64,000 nucleotides of DNA. Origin: Trichaptum fuscoviolaceum (taxonomy: Eukaryota > Basidiomycota > Agaricomycetes > Hymenochaetales > Trichaptaceae). The notes below the pieces were generated by a model. That model was not told where the DNA came from, did no database searches, and saw only the letters and a program-made list of their open reading frames with translations. The translations under genes were made by a program, and so were the position numbers. Shown in pieces: positions 1 to 12,559 of the stretch. The stretch is from assembly GCA_910574455.1 (NCBI GenBank), contig CAJSYZ010000005.1, positions 2,294,001 to 2,358,000 of the forward strand, read 5' to 3'. The stretch's first letter is position 1. The number at the start of each line of letters is the position of its first letter.

Positions 1-513
1 AATGTAATGCAGCACTACGCAAAAGATAAATTAATTGTTGCGGACTTGCGGACAGAACAACGGCTTTGTTGGAGATTGACTTCAAGAAGCACACTTGTCA
101 ATGTAAATGACTCTCGGAGCAATTATTCTAACTGCAAGAATCGAGAGTGTGTCGAATAGTTAGTTATCAAAGATATAGCTGCTTCAAAGACGAAGATGTC
201 TGTGCAACAGGAATAGCGTTCGATGGGCGGATAGAAGCAGAATTTCACTGCAACGACGGCAAACATATATGTCCGAATGTAGTGATAGACTTCATGTATT
301 CTCAAAAAATTACACTACGAAAAGTAACGGAGAGCCAACCTTATCATCCGACACACTGTCAGACTCTATCTAAGTAAAAACAAATTAAGGGGAATCGCAC
401 ACGCAACTGTCCTTGCTGATGGGGGAATGGGTATGCATACGTAGTGATTATGAGGCTGTTTTGTGGATAGCGGATAGCAGTGGATGGTGAAAAATAATCT
501 GAAGCAGGAAGCT
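1..513. other. gene-free edge, 3' flank of UGP1
   Basis: This stretch lies downstream of the minus-strand pyrophosphorylase gene. Only short open frames without codon bias or recognisable motifs are present on either strand. It probably contains the 3' UTR of that gene. No RNA gene or repeat was seen. Confidence 0.5.
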
Positions 514-2582
<2,069 letters not shown>

Positions 2583-2827
2583 GGTTCTAGCGAAGTGGGC
2601 GAAAGAGTTTTGTGAGATGGAGGTTAAAGGAAAAGGAGAAGATGAAATAGAAAAGAGTGGAAGGGGAACGTTGGAATGTCATAGGTTATATGCAGCGCCA
2701 CCGCTTGTTTGGTTCCGTTATGAAACTCGTCATAGTAGTAGACACGTTGGCAATAAGCGCCGGTGCCAGTGGAAAACAACGAAGACGACACGACGACAAA
2801 TTTCCCTAAGAGAAAAATCAAACATAC

Positions 2828-3186
2828 CTAGATATTACGGTGAAGCAAGATGAAGGAGATTCTACAGCGGAAGAAGGTGTCTTAGGGAGCTTGACGGTAC
2901 GGTGACGCTTATAAGCTGGAGGAGGGAGGAGGTCCGATGGAGATGAGGGTGTTGATGTTGATGTATCAGGAAGGCCGGCAGCCTCTTCACGAATGGTATC
3001 GCAAGAACGGATCGATGAAGATAAATTTGAAAGCGACTTTGTCCTGAGAGTGAGTGAAAACTTTGCTGCAGGACTGGATGAGGATATTGGATTTAGCGAG
3101 ACTGCTTTCACGGCGGATTCAGCTTCCGGTTTTCTTTCGTGGGCCAGGAGGATAGTCGGACGGTACGCACGTGTGCCAGCCAGCAT
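2828..3186 (-). CDS. possible alternative 5' exon of UGP1 (Ser/Pro-rich N-terminal extension)
   Basis: An open frame of about 119 codons opens with ATG at 3186 and runs into a strong donor, AG|GTATGT, at 2828/2827. Splicing over 241 nt to a CTAG acceptor at 2587 would join it in phase to the pyrophosphorylase start, giving '..SRTMSSSL..'. The translated stretch is Ser/Pro-rich with a basic patch 'AYKRHRTVKLP' and no known domain. Without splicing the frame stops just after the donor. It may instead be a 5' UTR that is open by chance, or a tiny separate gene. The intron would be long for this region. Confidence 0.35.
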
Positions 3187-4309
3187 CTAATCAGCGACGG
3201 CGGATGGGCAGGATGAGCACAAACTTCATGTGGTGCGAGGAAGAGTACGGGGAAAAACAGAGGCTTTGTCGAGCTGATATCCGAGTTTTATAGGTACCTC
3301 TCGTTTCTGTTCGCGTACATTCCCTATCACGCCTCGCGATCAGCAAACGCCTTGCGCTGACGGGTGCGAGCGCATAATTGGCCTTGCGTTTCCACGTCGG
3401 GCAAACTGCGTTTCATCCCCAATTGGTCTTTCGTTATCACAAGCAGCCTAGAAAATACACTCGACTCGCTTGGAAAGGCATGCTCTGCGCTCTTCTGCCT
3501 ACTCGCGGGTTCTCTTCGGTCCGGCTTCACCAGCGAACTAGAGTACGCCTTCCGACTTATCTGCTTAGAATCGCGGACGAAATCGCACAAGGCAAGGCAT
3601 CGCAGTTAGCGCTGCGAACTGATGGTATGCCAGCACGTCATCTTCTGCGTTGCCCACGAACTGTCTGTCTTATATTTGACTTGTGCTTTGTGATGTGCAA
3701 GTCTGCGTCTTGATCGAGCCGCCTTTCCAGCACCGGGATGCAAATCTGCCGTGAATCAGGGCAATACAGGGCGGAAGATTTGACTATCGCCTTGTCTAGA
3801 ACCTCTGTAGGTTTATTTCAAGGTGCAAATGCCTTCCTTACCCCTGGTTATAAATGCCATGCGATCGCCCTCGAACTTCTATCCCATCTGTCTCTCTGAG
3901 GGCTCACTCTCCCGCACTCTTTGGTCTCTGATAGGTTCATGCCGTCTTCTGCAAAATTATTTTATAGCATTCGAAAATTTTAATCAAACGTCGAAGCTTC
4001 GTGAACTATTACGTTAGAATTACTTCGCTATGTCAACGTCGATCTTTCGCCGCCCTGACTCTGACAGAATGACTTGTTGGTCTACAGCATCAAGATGAGA
4101 TGGAGGCTGGTTCTCTGCCCGCCTATCTCTCGAGTCTCGACTGCGGTCCTTATTCTTGTCCACAAATAATGTACGATATCTGTTACCTCCAGATTAATAC
4201 GCTCACATTTATCGCGGAGTCCATGATATAATCCATTAATCGAATGAGTCATTTTATAGTGTACACAAAAGCACAACGAAAGCCATAATCTGAGAGCTAC
4301 CATCATTTG
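3187..4309. other. gene-free stretch between UGP1 and the phosphoesterase gene
   Basis: It should hold the UGP1 promoter and the 3' UTR of the Ted1-like gene. Overlapping 60-110 codon open frames exist on both strands around 3330-3710, but none has recognisable domains, convincing splice partners or a protein-like composition. I see nothing else in it. Confidence 0.4.
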
Positions 4310-6545
4310 TTACCAAAACATTGCAATGCAAACTAATGCAAAGAGCATAACAGGAGGCCAAGCCACTGCTATGACGTCCGTAAAGAAACTTCTTACTGGC
4401 CTCTGTCGTGAAGTGGCACTACCGTACAACAATGATCGAACATAATCACTGAAAACAAACCTCTGAAGGGCCGGAGGAACGCCGATAGTAAAGCGCCGTC
4501 GTCTTCCTCGGAATACAAACGACCACGACCACGTAAGGTTGTGCCTCTGCCTTCCACGATGCCGACCGGACGTTAGCAAGAAATAATCGTCCTCAAGATC
4601 GTCAGCGCCGGGAGTCCGCCTCAATGCGTGGCTTGGGTGGGAGAGAGGTAGTTTATTGAAGGCGTAATGCACTTGTTCGTGCTCTTCGTCGCGATCGAAT
4701 GCGTGGATCATCGCTGGTGTGCTAGCGGAGAGGAGGCCAGGGGAGGGGAGGGGTGAGGCGCGGTAGGCTTTTGGTGGGGCGTACCCGTTGCCGTTCCAGT
4801 TTCCATTCCCCTTTGCGCCACCACCGTTCGTGAACGGGGTAGATGAGAGTCGAGGTGTCCGCGCGCCGCTGAGCGGGCTCGGTGAGCGCGAGCGCTGCTT
4901 GTTAAACGGGTTCGCTAGTGTCCATACCCCGGATTCTCTCCGCCTGCTCATCCCCGTCCCCTCACCTGAGGCCGAGCCCGAACTGGATCCCTGGAGTGCA
5001 GAGAGATGCAGGCTACCCTGCCGACCGGTGCGTTGCGACAGTCGTGACCTCCGGAAGTTCGATATGGCGAGAAGGAGCACCGAGAGGAGGAAAAGCGGAA
5101 GGTATCGGTGCGTGTAGATCGCGAGCTGATTGGGGAGGAAACACGGTGCGTCTGCGTATGTGCGCTCAGATTTCATTTGGCCTCCTTCCACCGACTCGGA
5201 GGCAAGAGACAGCATATGAAACCCCGGCCGCTCGATGCCCATGGCCATCGAAAAGCTCTTCACCGTCACCTCGCGTGCATACTGTATGCGCGGCACCGGG
5301 CCCTCGTCCACCAGCGGTATGCTATGCGTATACTCACAGTAGTCGTGGTCGTCTCCGCTGAAGACTGCTACGGGCCGCAGCCCTTTGAGAATGTACTCGC
5401 TGGTCTGCCGGCCGAGCGTGTTCTGGTAGCCGAACCCGACCCCGCGATGGATCGAACCCCGTTCGCGCAGCGGTCCGCATGTTGCAGTGTCTGGCCGGAA
5501 AAGCGGGATATGTGTGAAGAGGACGACGGGCTCTTCTGAGCCGGCTGTTGTGAATAGAAAGAGTATGAAGTCGGTGAAACATTTATTGTATCACAGTTAT
5601 GCGACGTACCTCCTGCAAACTTGCGCAGGTAGTCAATTGCGCCACCGGGATGTGCAGACCAGTCGTCGAAGCTCATCCCAGACGCCGCGCGGCGATAGTC
5701 TTCTTCAACCAGTCCCGGGGCGTCGAGGAGGACGATCGTGTGGTTCGCAATAGACACATGGCGGTTGACCGGGCCAAAGTGCGCCTTGTACCTCTTGCGC
5801 GACTGTGGCGAGAAGGACTTAGAACTTCCGAGCCTGTAGAAGAGATGTCAACGACATCGAAGACAAATGATTGGTACGATACTCACCCTACATCGTGGTT
5901 TCCGGGAATGTAGAGAACCGAGGTAGAGGGATCGACGGTGAAGATAGACCTGAAGCGCTCGTAATATGCTTTGTACCTGGAAGATTGCAAGGAGAATTTT
6001 GATATTAGTACCGAGGCGTCACTTGTACTACAAGAAAGATCTGACTAGTCTCCCAGTGAGGGCAAGGAACACGGGCGGTACAACATGAATGATTGGATAG
6101 TATACGTACTCATCGTCATCGGAAGCAAATCGACCATTGTCCATCATGTCTCCCAGAAACACAACTACGTCCGGACGAAATCCTCGCGTCGCACTCCAGC
6201 TCTTGCGCATGTTCAGGTCCACGACGAACTGCGTCAGCTTAGACAAAAGCCTCGAGCGATCAGGGTAAGATCGCATGTCGAGCACTTGCGGGTCTGCGAT
6301 GAGCAGGACATGGGTCGCCTTCAACCCGCCTATAAGTTCAGTTTCAGCAGCCAATTGAAGTGAGGGCTCACATTTTGAAGGCCATCGTCTGGCCACCGAC
6401 AGATTGCCGTACTCCAGTAGAACACGCCGCTCTCGTACCAAAGAACAGCTACAAGCCAAATGACCCTCAGAGTGCCCACCACGCGCGCCGTCCCATTGCC
6501 AAACGGCCATCGTCGGAGGGCGCGCTTCGGCCCTGAACGTCTCAT
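4310..6545 (-). CDS. Ted1/Cdc1-type ER metallophosphoesterase (GPI-anchor remodelling)
   Basis: Calcineurin-like phosphoesterase of the Ted1/Cdc1/PGAP5 family, which acts in the ER on ethanolamine-phosphate side groups of GPI anchors and affects ER exit of GPI proteins (known for the family). The start at 6545 gives a signal-anchor helix 'VIWLVAVLWYESGVFYW', then 'CRWPDDGLQN'. An intron with a TTGAAG acceptor leads in phase into 'ATHVLLIADPQVLD'. Metal-site motifs follow in order: 'ADPQ', 'VVVFLGDMMDNGR', 'LYIPGNHDVG', 'VVLFTHIPLFRPDT' and 'VFSGDDHDYCEYTHS'. After 'VKSFSMAMGIERPGFHMLSL' come a membrane segment ('YLPLFLLSVLLLAISNF'), a long Ser/Arg/Gly-rich tail, and a final hydrophobic segment near the stop, so the catalytic domain lies between membrane anchors. 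Several short introns were inferred. Neighbours do not suggest an operon-like link. Confidence 0.9.
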
Positions 6546-7000
6546 TAAGCTAATTGCAAATACCGACGGACTTTAACGTGCACAGGCCGAGCCGTCAAGA
6601 CTGCTTTTCGAAGGGGACCTTTGAGTGAATGGACGTAGGCGGCGCTGGCGAAGCTGCAGTTGGGAAGATACTTTTACGATATTTTTGGTTTTTTGTCTAT
6701 TCGTCACCGCGGGGGCAATCATGGACGGCCTACGGTGGCCCACGCCGTCCTCCGTGGAAAGCCTGAGATCGAACGTGCCGCCAAATATTACTATTATTCG
6801 TGGAAATGCCACTCGCAGATGCACAATATACCTTTTATATAATGGATTATATCTGTTTATCAGTATGAACGTATTGTCCTATGTATGTATCATACAAGCT
6901 GGCTTTTACACCAGTCAACTGTCGATATGGTACAAATACAAAGATCTCGCCTTATCATCCTACCTGATTTCGCGTGGAGATCACCACAGTCAATAGATAT
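6546..7000. other. intergenic, promoter side of the Ted1-like gene
   Basis: It lies between the start of the phosphoesterase gene and the stop of the BSD gene, both on the minus strand, so it should hold a promoter and a 3' UTR. The one longer plus-strand open frame (about 6625-6996) begins with GTG and has no supporting motif. I annotate no gene here. Confidence 0.4.
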
Positions 7001-8729
7001 TTACTCCCAGTCGCTGTCAGCCTCGTCCTCATCTTCAACTTTCTTCTCGACCGAGGGCTTGACCTCAACCTCGGTCACGGCTTTCGCTTTCTGATGCTGC
7101 GAGTCAACTATTGCGCTATTGCTTGAGACGACATCGTAGCCGTCACTGCTCCCTCTCGGGCTTGTGTTGGTGGGAGTCGTTACTAACGAACTCGGATACG
7201 ATGCTGAGGCTGAGAGCTTCTCTCCTGGCTGCAGAGTTGCACTCGACGCGTGCGCAGGACCTAGGGATCCTGGGGATGCAGACTTCATCCCGTCAGCGTG
7301 AGCGGGTGGAGTAGTTGTTTCGTCATCGTCATCTTCTTCCCAAGCGAAGTCCTCTTCCTCCTCTATCGCGCCAGATGCTATATATTGTATCTTGTAAGTT
7401 AGATTGTTCATCTGCAAGGCAAGCTGTAAATGTACCGGCAAGGAGATGTTTCCTCTTTTCTTCATCCTTTTCAATCTGATGAACTCGGAAAAAGTATCGA
7501 GACCAGAACGTCGCTGCGTCCATTTCAGACGGCACTGATAGACCGAAACCGAAAAGAGCTATTCAGATTTTGCAGTTAGATGACATGTAATTTCCAGACA
7601 TACCCAGAGTATTCAGCGTTGCTTCGAGGACCTTACCATCGTCCGTGTGAGCCAACACCGTCTTAATTCGATCCGACCATGATGAACTGTCCATCCCGCC
7701 ATCCTTTGATGAGACTTCAACCCTTAGCCACTCCTCGTACGCCTCCTTCGCACTGTCCTCTGCGGCAGGATCCGACTTCAACAATCCCGGATCCCGCTTA
7801 AGTTGAGCAAGCATAGCAGCCGCACGCGTCCCCGCTAACCTGTGTTGCGCCTGAGCAGCCGTCTCCTTGCCCTTTCCTTTCCTGCTGCTGCCAAACAGGT
7901 AGTCCCGATTCGAAGGGCCGAAAGACCCGACCGTCGGCGGCATGAACGCGATGTCTGTCCCGTCGAACATGAATTCGGTCGATTGGCCTTCTTGACCTTC
8001 TGGAGGCACAACCTTCACCGCATCCTTCAAGAACTCGCCGGCCTCCTTAAGAAGCGCCTCGCTCTTGTGGACATACTCCTCCGCCTGTGCGCGCGTAACG
8101 CCCTGAACTCGCTGGAATTCAGACGTAAGTGTAGTCTTGAGCTGCGCGAAGTCGACGTTGAGGTGGCCTGTTGAGTCCTTCAGGGATGCAGGCAGGTTCT
8201 GTTCGAGTGTGGCTGAAATATTGGGTGGTAGAGATGACTGAACCCGGGAAAAGAAGCTTTGGAAAGGTGAGGCACTAGCGGTCGATGAAGAGGGTTCAGC
8301 AGTGCCTTTATCATTGCTAGATGATGCAGCGGCCTCGGGTTCGGTCTTAATGGATTCAGATGTATCTCTACTGGACTCTGACTCTGCTATCTCTTTGATA
8401 TCGTCAGCCGTGGCCTTGGACGAGGACGCAACAGGCTCTGTTGAGAGCTTGACTATCTCTTTCTGCGCCTGCGCCACAACCGAGCTCAAGTCCTTGCGAG
8501 CAATTTCAAGAACGCTCTGACTCTGAACACATCGTCAGAATAGCGCCCTATTTCGAATGTCGTATAGCAGATATCAGACCTGTTTCCTGAACCCTCCCCA
8601 CAGCTTGCCTAATTGCCCTACGACTTGTGATACCTCCTCGTTCAAGGTCGGCTCCGCCGTACTCGACTCCGCAGCAGCCGGGGGCGGCGTGCGAGAGCCT
8701 GCAGTGAGGTCGTAGTCGAAGAAGTTCAT
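7001..8729 (-). CDS. BSD-domain protein (SYAP1/Dos2-like)
   Basis: The first exon from the ATG at 8729 encodes 'MNFFDYDLTAGSRTPPPAA' and a helix 'EEVSQVVGQLGKLWGGFRKQ'. It splices to 'SQSVLEIARKDLSSVV', followed by a long Ser/Glu/Ala-rich linker and an amphipathic central region ('GHLNVDFAQLKTTLTSEF'). The BSD domain is rebuilt across two further introns: '..AEDSAKEAYEEWLRVEV..' then 'VPSEMDAATFWSRYFFRVHQ', with the invariant Phe-Trp and the paired Tyr-Phe-Phe typical of BSD domains. The C-terminus is acidic ('EEEEDFAWEEDDDDETT') and ends 'DEADSDWE'. The arrangement resembles animal SYAP1 and yeast Dos2, whose molecular function is poorly defined. Domain assignment is solid; function is inferred only. 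Confidence 0.85.
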
Positions 8730-9854
8730 GCTGAGGAAATTTGTGAACCCAGTTATATATTAGATCTAGTAGTCGTTTCTCTGGATGATGTCTTAGGAAA
8801 AGAGCCTGTCGCTTCAAGTTGTACTTAGACTACAAGTTCGGAACTGTATGACGCTGCGCTCAGGGGCAAGGTTCGGCCGTCACCGCCGCGACCGCACACC
8901 TCACAAGTTGTTCTTCCACCACTACTAGTAGTCTGGAATATACATCACAATCCATTGGTTGCTTGGTTTGCTATGCTGAACAACGACACCACCAAGAGAA
9001 CTCGCAAAGAAGCAATCAACAAACCCCGATCACTATTATACTGTACTGAACATTCCCACTGGCCACTTTTGAACTTCAGGTTGAGAAAGCTCTGCGATAG
9101 CGCAATCAAGGTACGTGTTGTAGAATTCATTAAGAGTGACTCGGATTCTAACCTTTTAATACGATTGCTATGAAGGCGCTGCTTGTATAGGCCTGAATTT
9201 ATAGCGAGAGACCCATTTCGGCGGTCTGAAGACCCTCAGAAGTTAGAACATCAGACATCATGTTGGCGGCGCATTTGTTTTCAGGTCATTCTAAGCTTGT
9301 CGTTACGAAGAATCTCGAGGAAAACCAATGTATTGCTTCAACCTGGAATAGTACAGTAGTATGCTACTTCGAAATGCAAGAGGTAGGTACGGTACACTCA
9401 CTCGACGCCTCACACTTACTATCGAAAACGGGCTTTCAGACCTACAGTCTATTCATGCAATCGTACGCGTTCTCCAAATACTGACACTTATCAAGCGTCT
9501 GTGATTGTAATGGGGCCTGTCAGCAGTAAAGCAACAAACTATAGAACCATCTCGAAGATGAATGGAGTCATGACCCCCGATATCGAGTCAACGAACTCGA
9601 AAGCAAGTCAGAAATAGATAAACTGTAAGGACCATCTAGCTGCGCCGCGGTCTGTAGATTGTCTTCGAGAGATGTTTTACGTGTGGATAATAACGTTTAA
9701 AGCCAATAACCAGCGTAGATCATAGCTGTGCTGCGGATTTCCGACAATCGGACGCGGTATCGGAATTCGCTATCGGGCCCGCCTCGCGTCGTGACTCCAC
9801 AAATGCATCACGCAGCTCTGGTTCCGCAGCATAGCTAGGCCTCCGATTCTGCAT
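8730..9854. other. gene-free stretch, promoter region of the RGG gene at its right end
   Basis: This is the divergent space between the minus-strand BSD gene and the plus-strand RGG gene. Only short, unsupported frames occur (for example around 8945-9173). It should contain both promoters. Confidence 0.4.
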
Positions 9855-9862
9855 TATAAAAG
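9855..9862 (+). promoter_or_regulatory. TATA box of the RGG/His-rich gene
   Basis: TATAAAAG lies 57 bp upstream of the ATG at 9912, followed by a CT/CA-rich leader ending 'CTCCAACCACC'. The spacing fits a short 5' UTR. Confidence 0.6.
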
Positions 9863-9911
9863 GACATCCCGAAGTCGCTCAATCTCACTCAACTCTTAAA
9901 CTCCAACCACC

Positions 9912-11612
9912 ATGGTCTTCACTCAAATCGACAACCAAGCTCAATACGCCAACATGGCTCAGAACCTTCAGCAGTCTGCGAGTCCGTCCGGAAACGGAGG
10001 CGGGGATATGGATGCGTCGGTCGCTCCCACTCAGGTGCGTGACGCTTTCTCTCTCAACGCGGACGGTCATTCACAACCGGTCAACGACACTCCAGACAAC
10101 CTGAATTCTACTACTCGCGATGTCGAGTTGGAGAATGATAATCAGTTTGTCGAAGAGCTCAACACTGCGAATTCTCCGAACTCTGTGCTGTTCGTGATTC
10201 ACTCTCGCACAAAGAAACTTGAGGGTGGTTTCCAGCCAATCTCTCCCCCCGATGAAGGCGAACCTCACGTCTTCACGCAACACAACGTACGCGACGAGGA
10301 CTGGGCTAAGTTCTTATCGGATCTTCAAGACGCTGCAAGGCTCCTCGATTCGCCTCCCACTCGTAAGTCTCTTCTCACATCCCTTTTCACATTGCCATTT
10401 GCTGACGGACCTCTCGTAGCACCACCTTCTTCCCTTCCCGGCCTGTTCTCTTCTCTTAATCTTGGCGAAGGTGACATTCCGGCAGTTCCTTCGACACTGG
10501 CTTCTTCACCTATCCAACCAGCAATGGTCATGAAATTGTGGAACAAACATTACTTTCATCCTCGTGGTCTTGATATCGTTCTGGCTAAGGGTCCTCGCAG
10601 TCTCAGCGGCGACACGACAATGCCCCCGCCAGACTTTTCCGAGCCGTCAGCAACATTTGACCGCGGCACATTTGTGCCTTCCTTCCACCCGCACGGCCTC
10701 CCTCACCCACCTACGATGCATTCTCCTCCCTTTCCCTTCATGGGCCATATGCCACCTACACATGCGATGCACGGACCTCCTCCTTTCCCGAGTATGCACC
10801 ATGGTGCGTTCCCCGGCATTTCATTCCCGCCTATGCACGAACATGATCAACAATTTCCTGGTCCTGGATTCATGAACCCCCGTGGAGGTTCTCGAGGACG
10901 CGGTGGTCGTGGAGGTCGTGGAGGCCCCGGGGACCGTGGCCGAGGCTTCGGTCATTTCTCCGGTGGAAGGGGCGGATTTGCTGGTGGATTGCGCGGTATG
11001 GACTTTGGAATGAATGGTCCCGACGTCTTCGGTTCGAGGGGCCGTGGAAGTGGTCCTCGCGGACGCGGAGGCTTTGCGCATTTCGGCCAGCACCCTTACG
11101 CTGGCTTTTTCGCTGGAGATGATTTCGATTTCGCCGCGTTCGGAAACGATGGCGACATGGAGGACATTATAGACCTTCGTGACGTCGGAGAAGATGTCAC
11201 CGAGCCTGCTGACGATCGCAAGCGCTCGCATTCGGTCTGCTCTGACTCATCTTCGTCCACTATGTCTTCTAAAGAGAGGACTGAGAAGCAAGTGACAGGA
11301 AATGAACGGGTTGACAAGCCTGATCATGAACGAAGACGCGGTTCTCATCATCGACATGGCCATGGCCATAGTCATCACAGACGAGGCGACCTGTTCGCCG
11401 GGCACGATCGCGACGCACACGGATGCAGAGGCCATCGCAAAGGTCACATGGATGCGAAGATGGCTCAAAAATTTGCTTGCAGGCGGGGCCACTTCCGCCC
11501 TGGCACGAGGGGAGTAGGATTTGGCGACAGCTTCATTCCCCATCATTGCTTTCCTGGCATGTTCTCAGACGATGGCTATTACAGGTTGATCGTTGTAGAC
11601 CGACAGGTGTAA
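9912..11612 (+). CDS. RGG- and His-rich protein of unknown function
   Basis: ATG at 9912 in context CACCATGG. A likely 57-nt intron (10363-10419, GTAAGT...TAG) leaves the frame unchanged, so spliced and unspliced forms both read through; spliced length is about 547 residues. The N-terminal third is Asn/Ser/Asp-rich. A compact hydrophobic block ('VLFVIHSRTKKLEGGFQPI', 'DEDWAKFLSDLQDAARLL', then 'MKLWNKHYFHPRGLDIVLA') looks like the only folded part. Then come a Pro/His/Met-rich stretch, a Gly-Arg region near residues 303-370 with repeated RGG/RG motifs typical of RNA-binding tails, an acidic patch, and a His/Arg-rich segment near 458-472. RNA association is inferred from the RGG composition; no catalytic motif is seen. 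I do not recognise a named family. Confidence 0.8.
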   Translation: MVFTQIDNQAQYANMAQNLQQSASPSGNGGGDMDASVAPTQVRDAFSLNADGHSQPVNDTPDNLNSTTRDVELENDNQFVEELNTANSPNSVLFVIHSRTKKLEGGFQPISPPDEGEPHVFTQHNVRDEDWAKFLSDLQDAARLLDSPPTRKSLLTSLFTLPFADGPLVAPPSSLPGLFSSLNLGEGDIPAVPSTLASSPIQPAMVMKLWNKHYFHPRGLDIVLAKGPRSLSGDTTMPPPDFSEPSATFDRGTFVPSFHPHGLPHPPTMHSPPFPFMGHMPPTHAMHGPPPFPSMHHGAFPGISFPPMHEHDQQFPGPGFMNPRGGSRGRGGRGGRGGPGDRGRGFGHFSGGRGGFAGGLRGMDFGMNGPDVFGSRGRGSGPRGRGGFAHFGQHPYAGFFAGDDFDFAAFGNDGDMEDIIDLRDVGEDVTEPADDRKRSHSVCSDSSSSTMSSKERTEKQVTGNERVDKPDHERRRGSHHRHGHGHSHHRRGDLFAGHDRDAHGCRGHRKGHMDAKMAQKFACRRGHFRPGTRGVGFGDSFIPHHCFPGMFSDDGYYRLIVVDRQV

Positions 11613-12097
11613 ATTCCTACCGGTTCTTCATCATCTAACCAGCTTAATCATCCCTTGTACTCTCGTTCAATTCCCTTTTTGGATTCTTGATGAATCGTGA
11701 AACGAGAAAAAAAAACACCTTTCAATCTCTCTTCTCCTTTAAAGTCGTCAGAAAAGTAGTTAAAAATTGGTAAACATAAAACGCCCAAAAATATTTCTTC
11801 CTCTTTGTAAAATATAATTTATTCTCACAAAGATCGCTGAATCCGAAGTCTAACTTTCGGTTTTTCTTTGAGTGGTAAGGGGGGTTGGGGGGAAAAGCGA
11901 AGGAAAGAAGGCGTTGAGGACACCAAACTCGCTGGCCGCCACCGTCCTTTGCAAGCGAGAACCTTCACTTCTAAAACCGACAGAACCAGAGAAAAAACTC
12001 CAAGCCAGCCACTTGTTAGCCGCCCGACTGACGATCCGAACTAGACTCATAATATTGTGGACTGAACCTTCCAGACATAGCACTGTACTCGACCGAC

Positions 12098-12124
12098 CGA
12101 GTCAGCCACTCGTCAGCTGACTCG
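12098..12124. repeat. inverted repeat CGAGTCAGC-9 nt-GCTGACTCG
   Basis: The two 9-bp arms are perfect reverse complements separated by 9 nt. Each contains GAGTCAG, close to the TGA(G/C)TCA site of bZIP factors such as AP-1/Gcn4. A regulatory role is inferred only. Confidence 0.55.
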
Positions 12125-12210
12125 TTCGGAATCCAAAAACAACATATAAGGCGGGGTGAGAGTGAGTCCGTCTACCTCTCCTCAGACCTAACCACTACCG
12201 CCATCACCCC

Positions 12211-12226
12211 CACTTGACGTCAAGTG
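12211..12226. promoter_or_regulatory. 16-bp perfect palindrome CACTTGACGTCAAGTG (CRE-type core)
   Basis: The centre TGACGTCA is the ATF/CREB consensus and the palindrome continues four bases on each side. It sits about 65 bp downstream of a TATA-like site in a region lacking an annotated gene start. Binding is inferred from the known consensus. Confidence 0.5.
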
Positions 12227-12559
12227 CGCGTCCCTCCGTCCGAAGCATTGCATGCCCGGGAGTCATCATTCGGCGGGAGGAGATCATGGATAATCCTTCT
12301 TATCTCCTGCCGGTGCTCGTGCACCGTAGGTTATCCGGCAAGGTGAACTTGCGAAAGGACAAACGCGGCAAATAGCATTGATTGCAATTCCAAAATAACA
12401 TAAGATCAGTCATAAAATAAGTAGCAGTATAGTGGCAACCTGTAACGTATTTCTAGAGTTCAGTCAGCCTCGTCATCTAGAACCGTCTATCCATGATCTC
12501 TTTCTTCTTTGCACATCTATACGAACACTAGAGCCCGGCAAAAATATTAGAAACGCTCC

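Larger units (their letters stand above)
11613..12559. other. convergent intergenic region with promoter-like elements but no ORF
   Basis: It lies between the 3' ends of the RGG gene (+) and cytochrome c peroxidase (-), where no promoter is needed. Yet it holds an inverted repeat of AP-1/Gcn4-like half sites (12098-12124), a TATA-like 'CATATAAGG' near 12143 and a perfect CRE-type palindrome (12211-12226). No open frame of note follows, so a non-coding transcript is possible. The left part (11613-11830) is AT-rich 3' UTR-like sequence. Confidence 0.45.

Noticed and set aside
3327..3713. Overlapping frames on both strands between UGP1 and the phosphoesterase
   Set aside because: Mutually overlapping, no domain and no codon bias; most likely promoter sequence.
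6625..6996. Plus-strand frame with hydrophobic stretches upstream of the Ted1-like gene
   Set aside because: Starts with GTG, lies in the expected promoter, and hydrophobicity is explained by AT-rich sequence.
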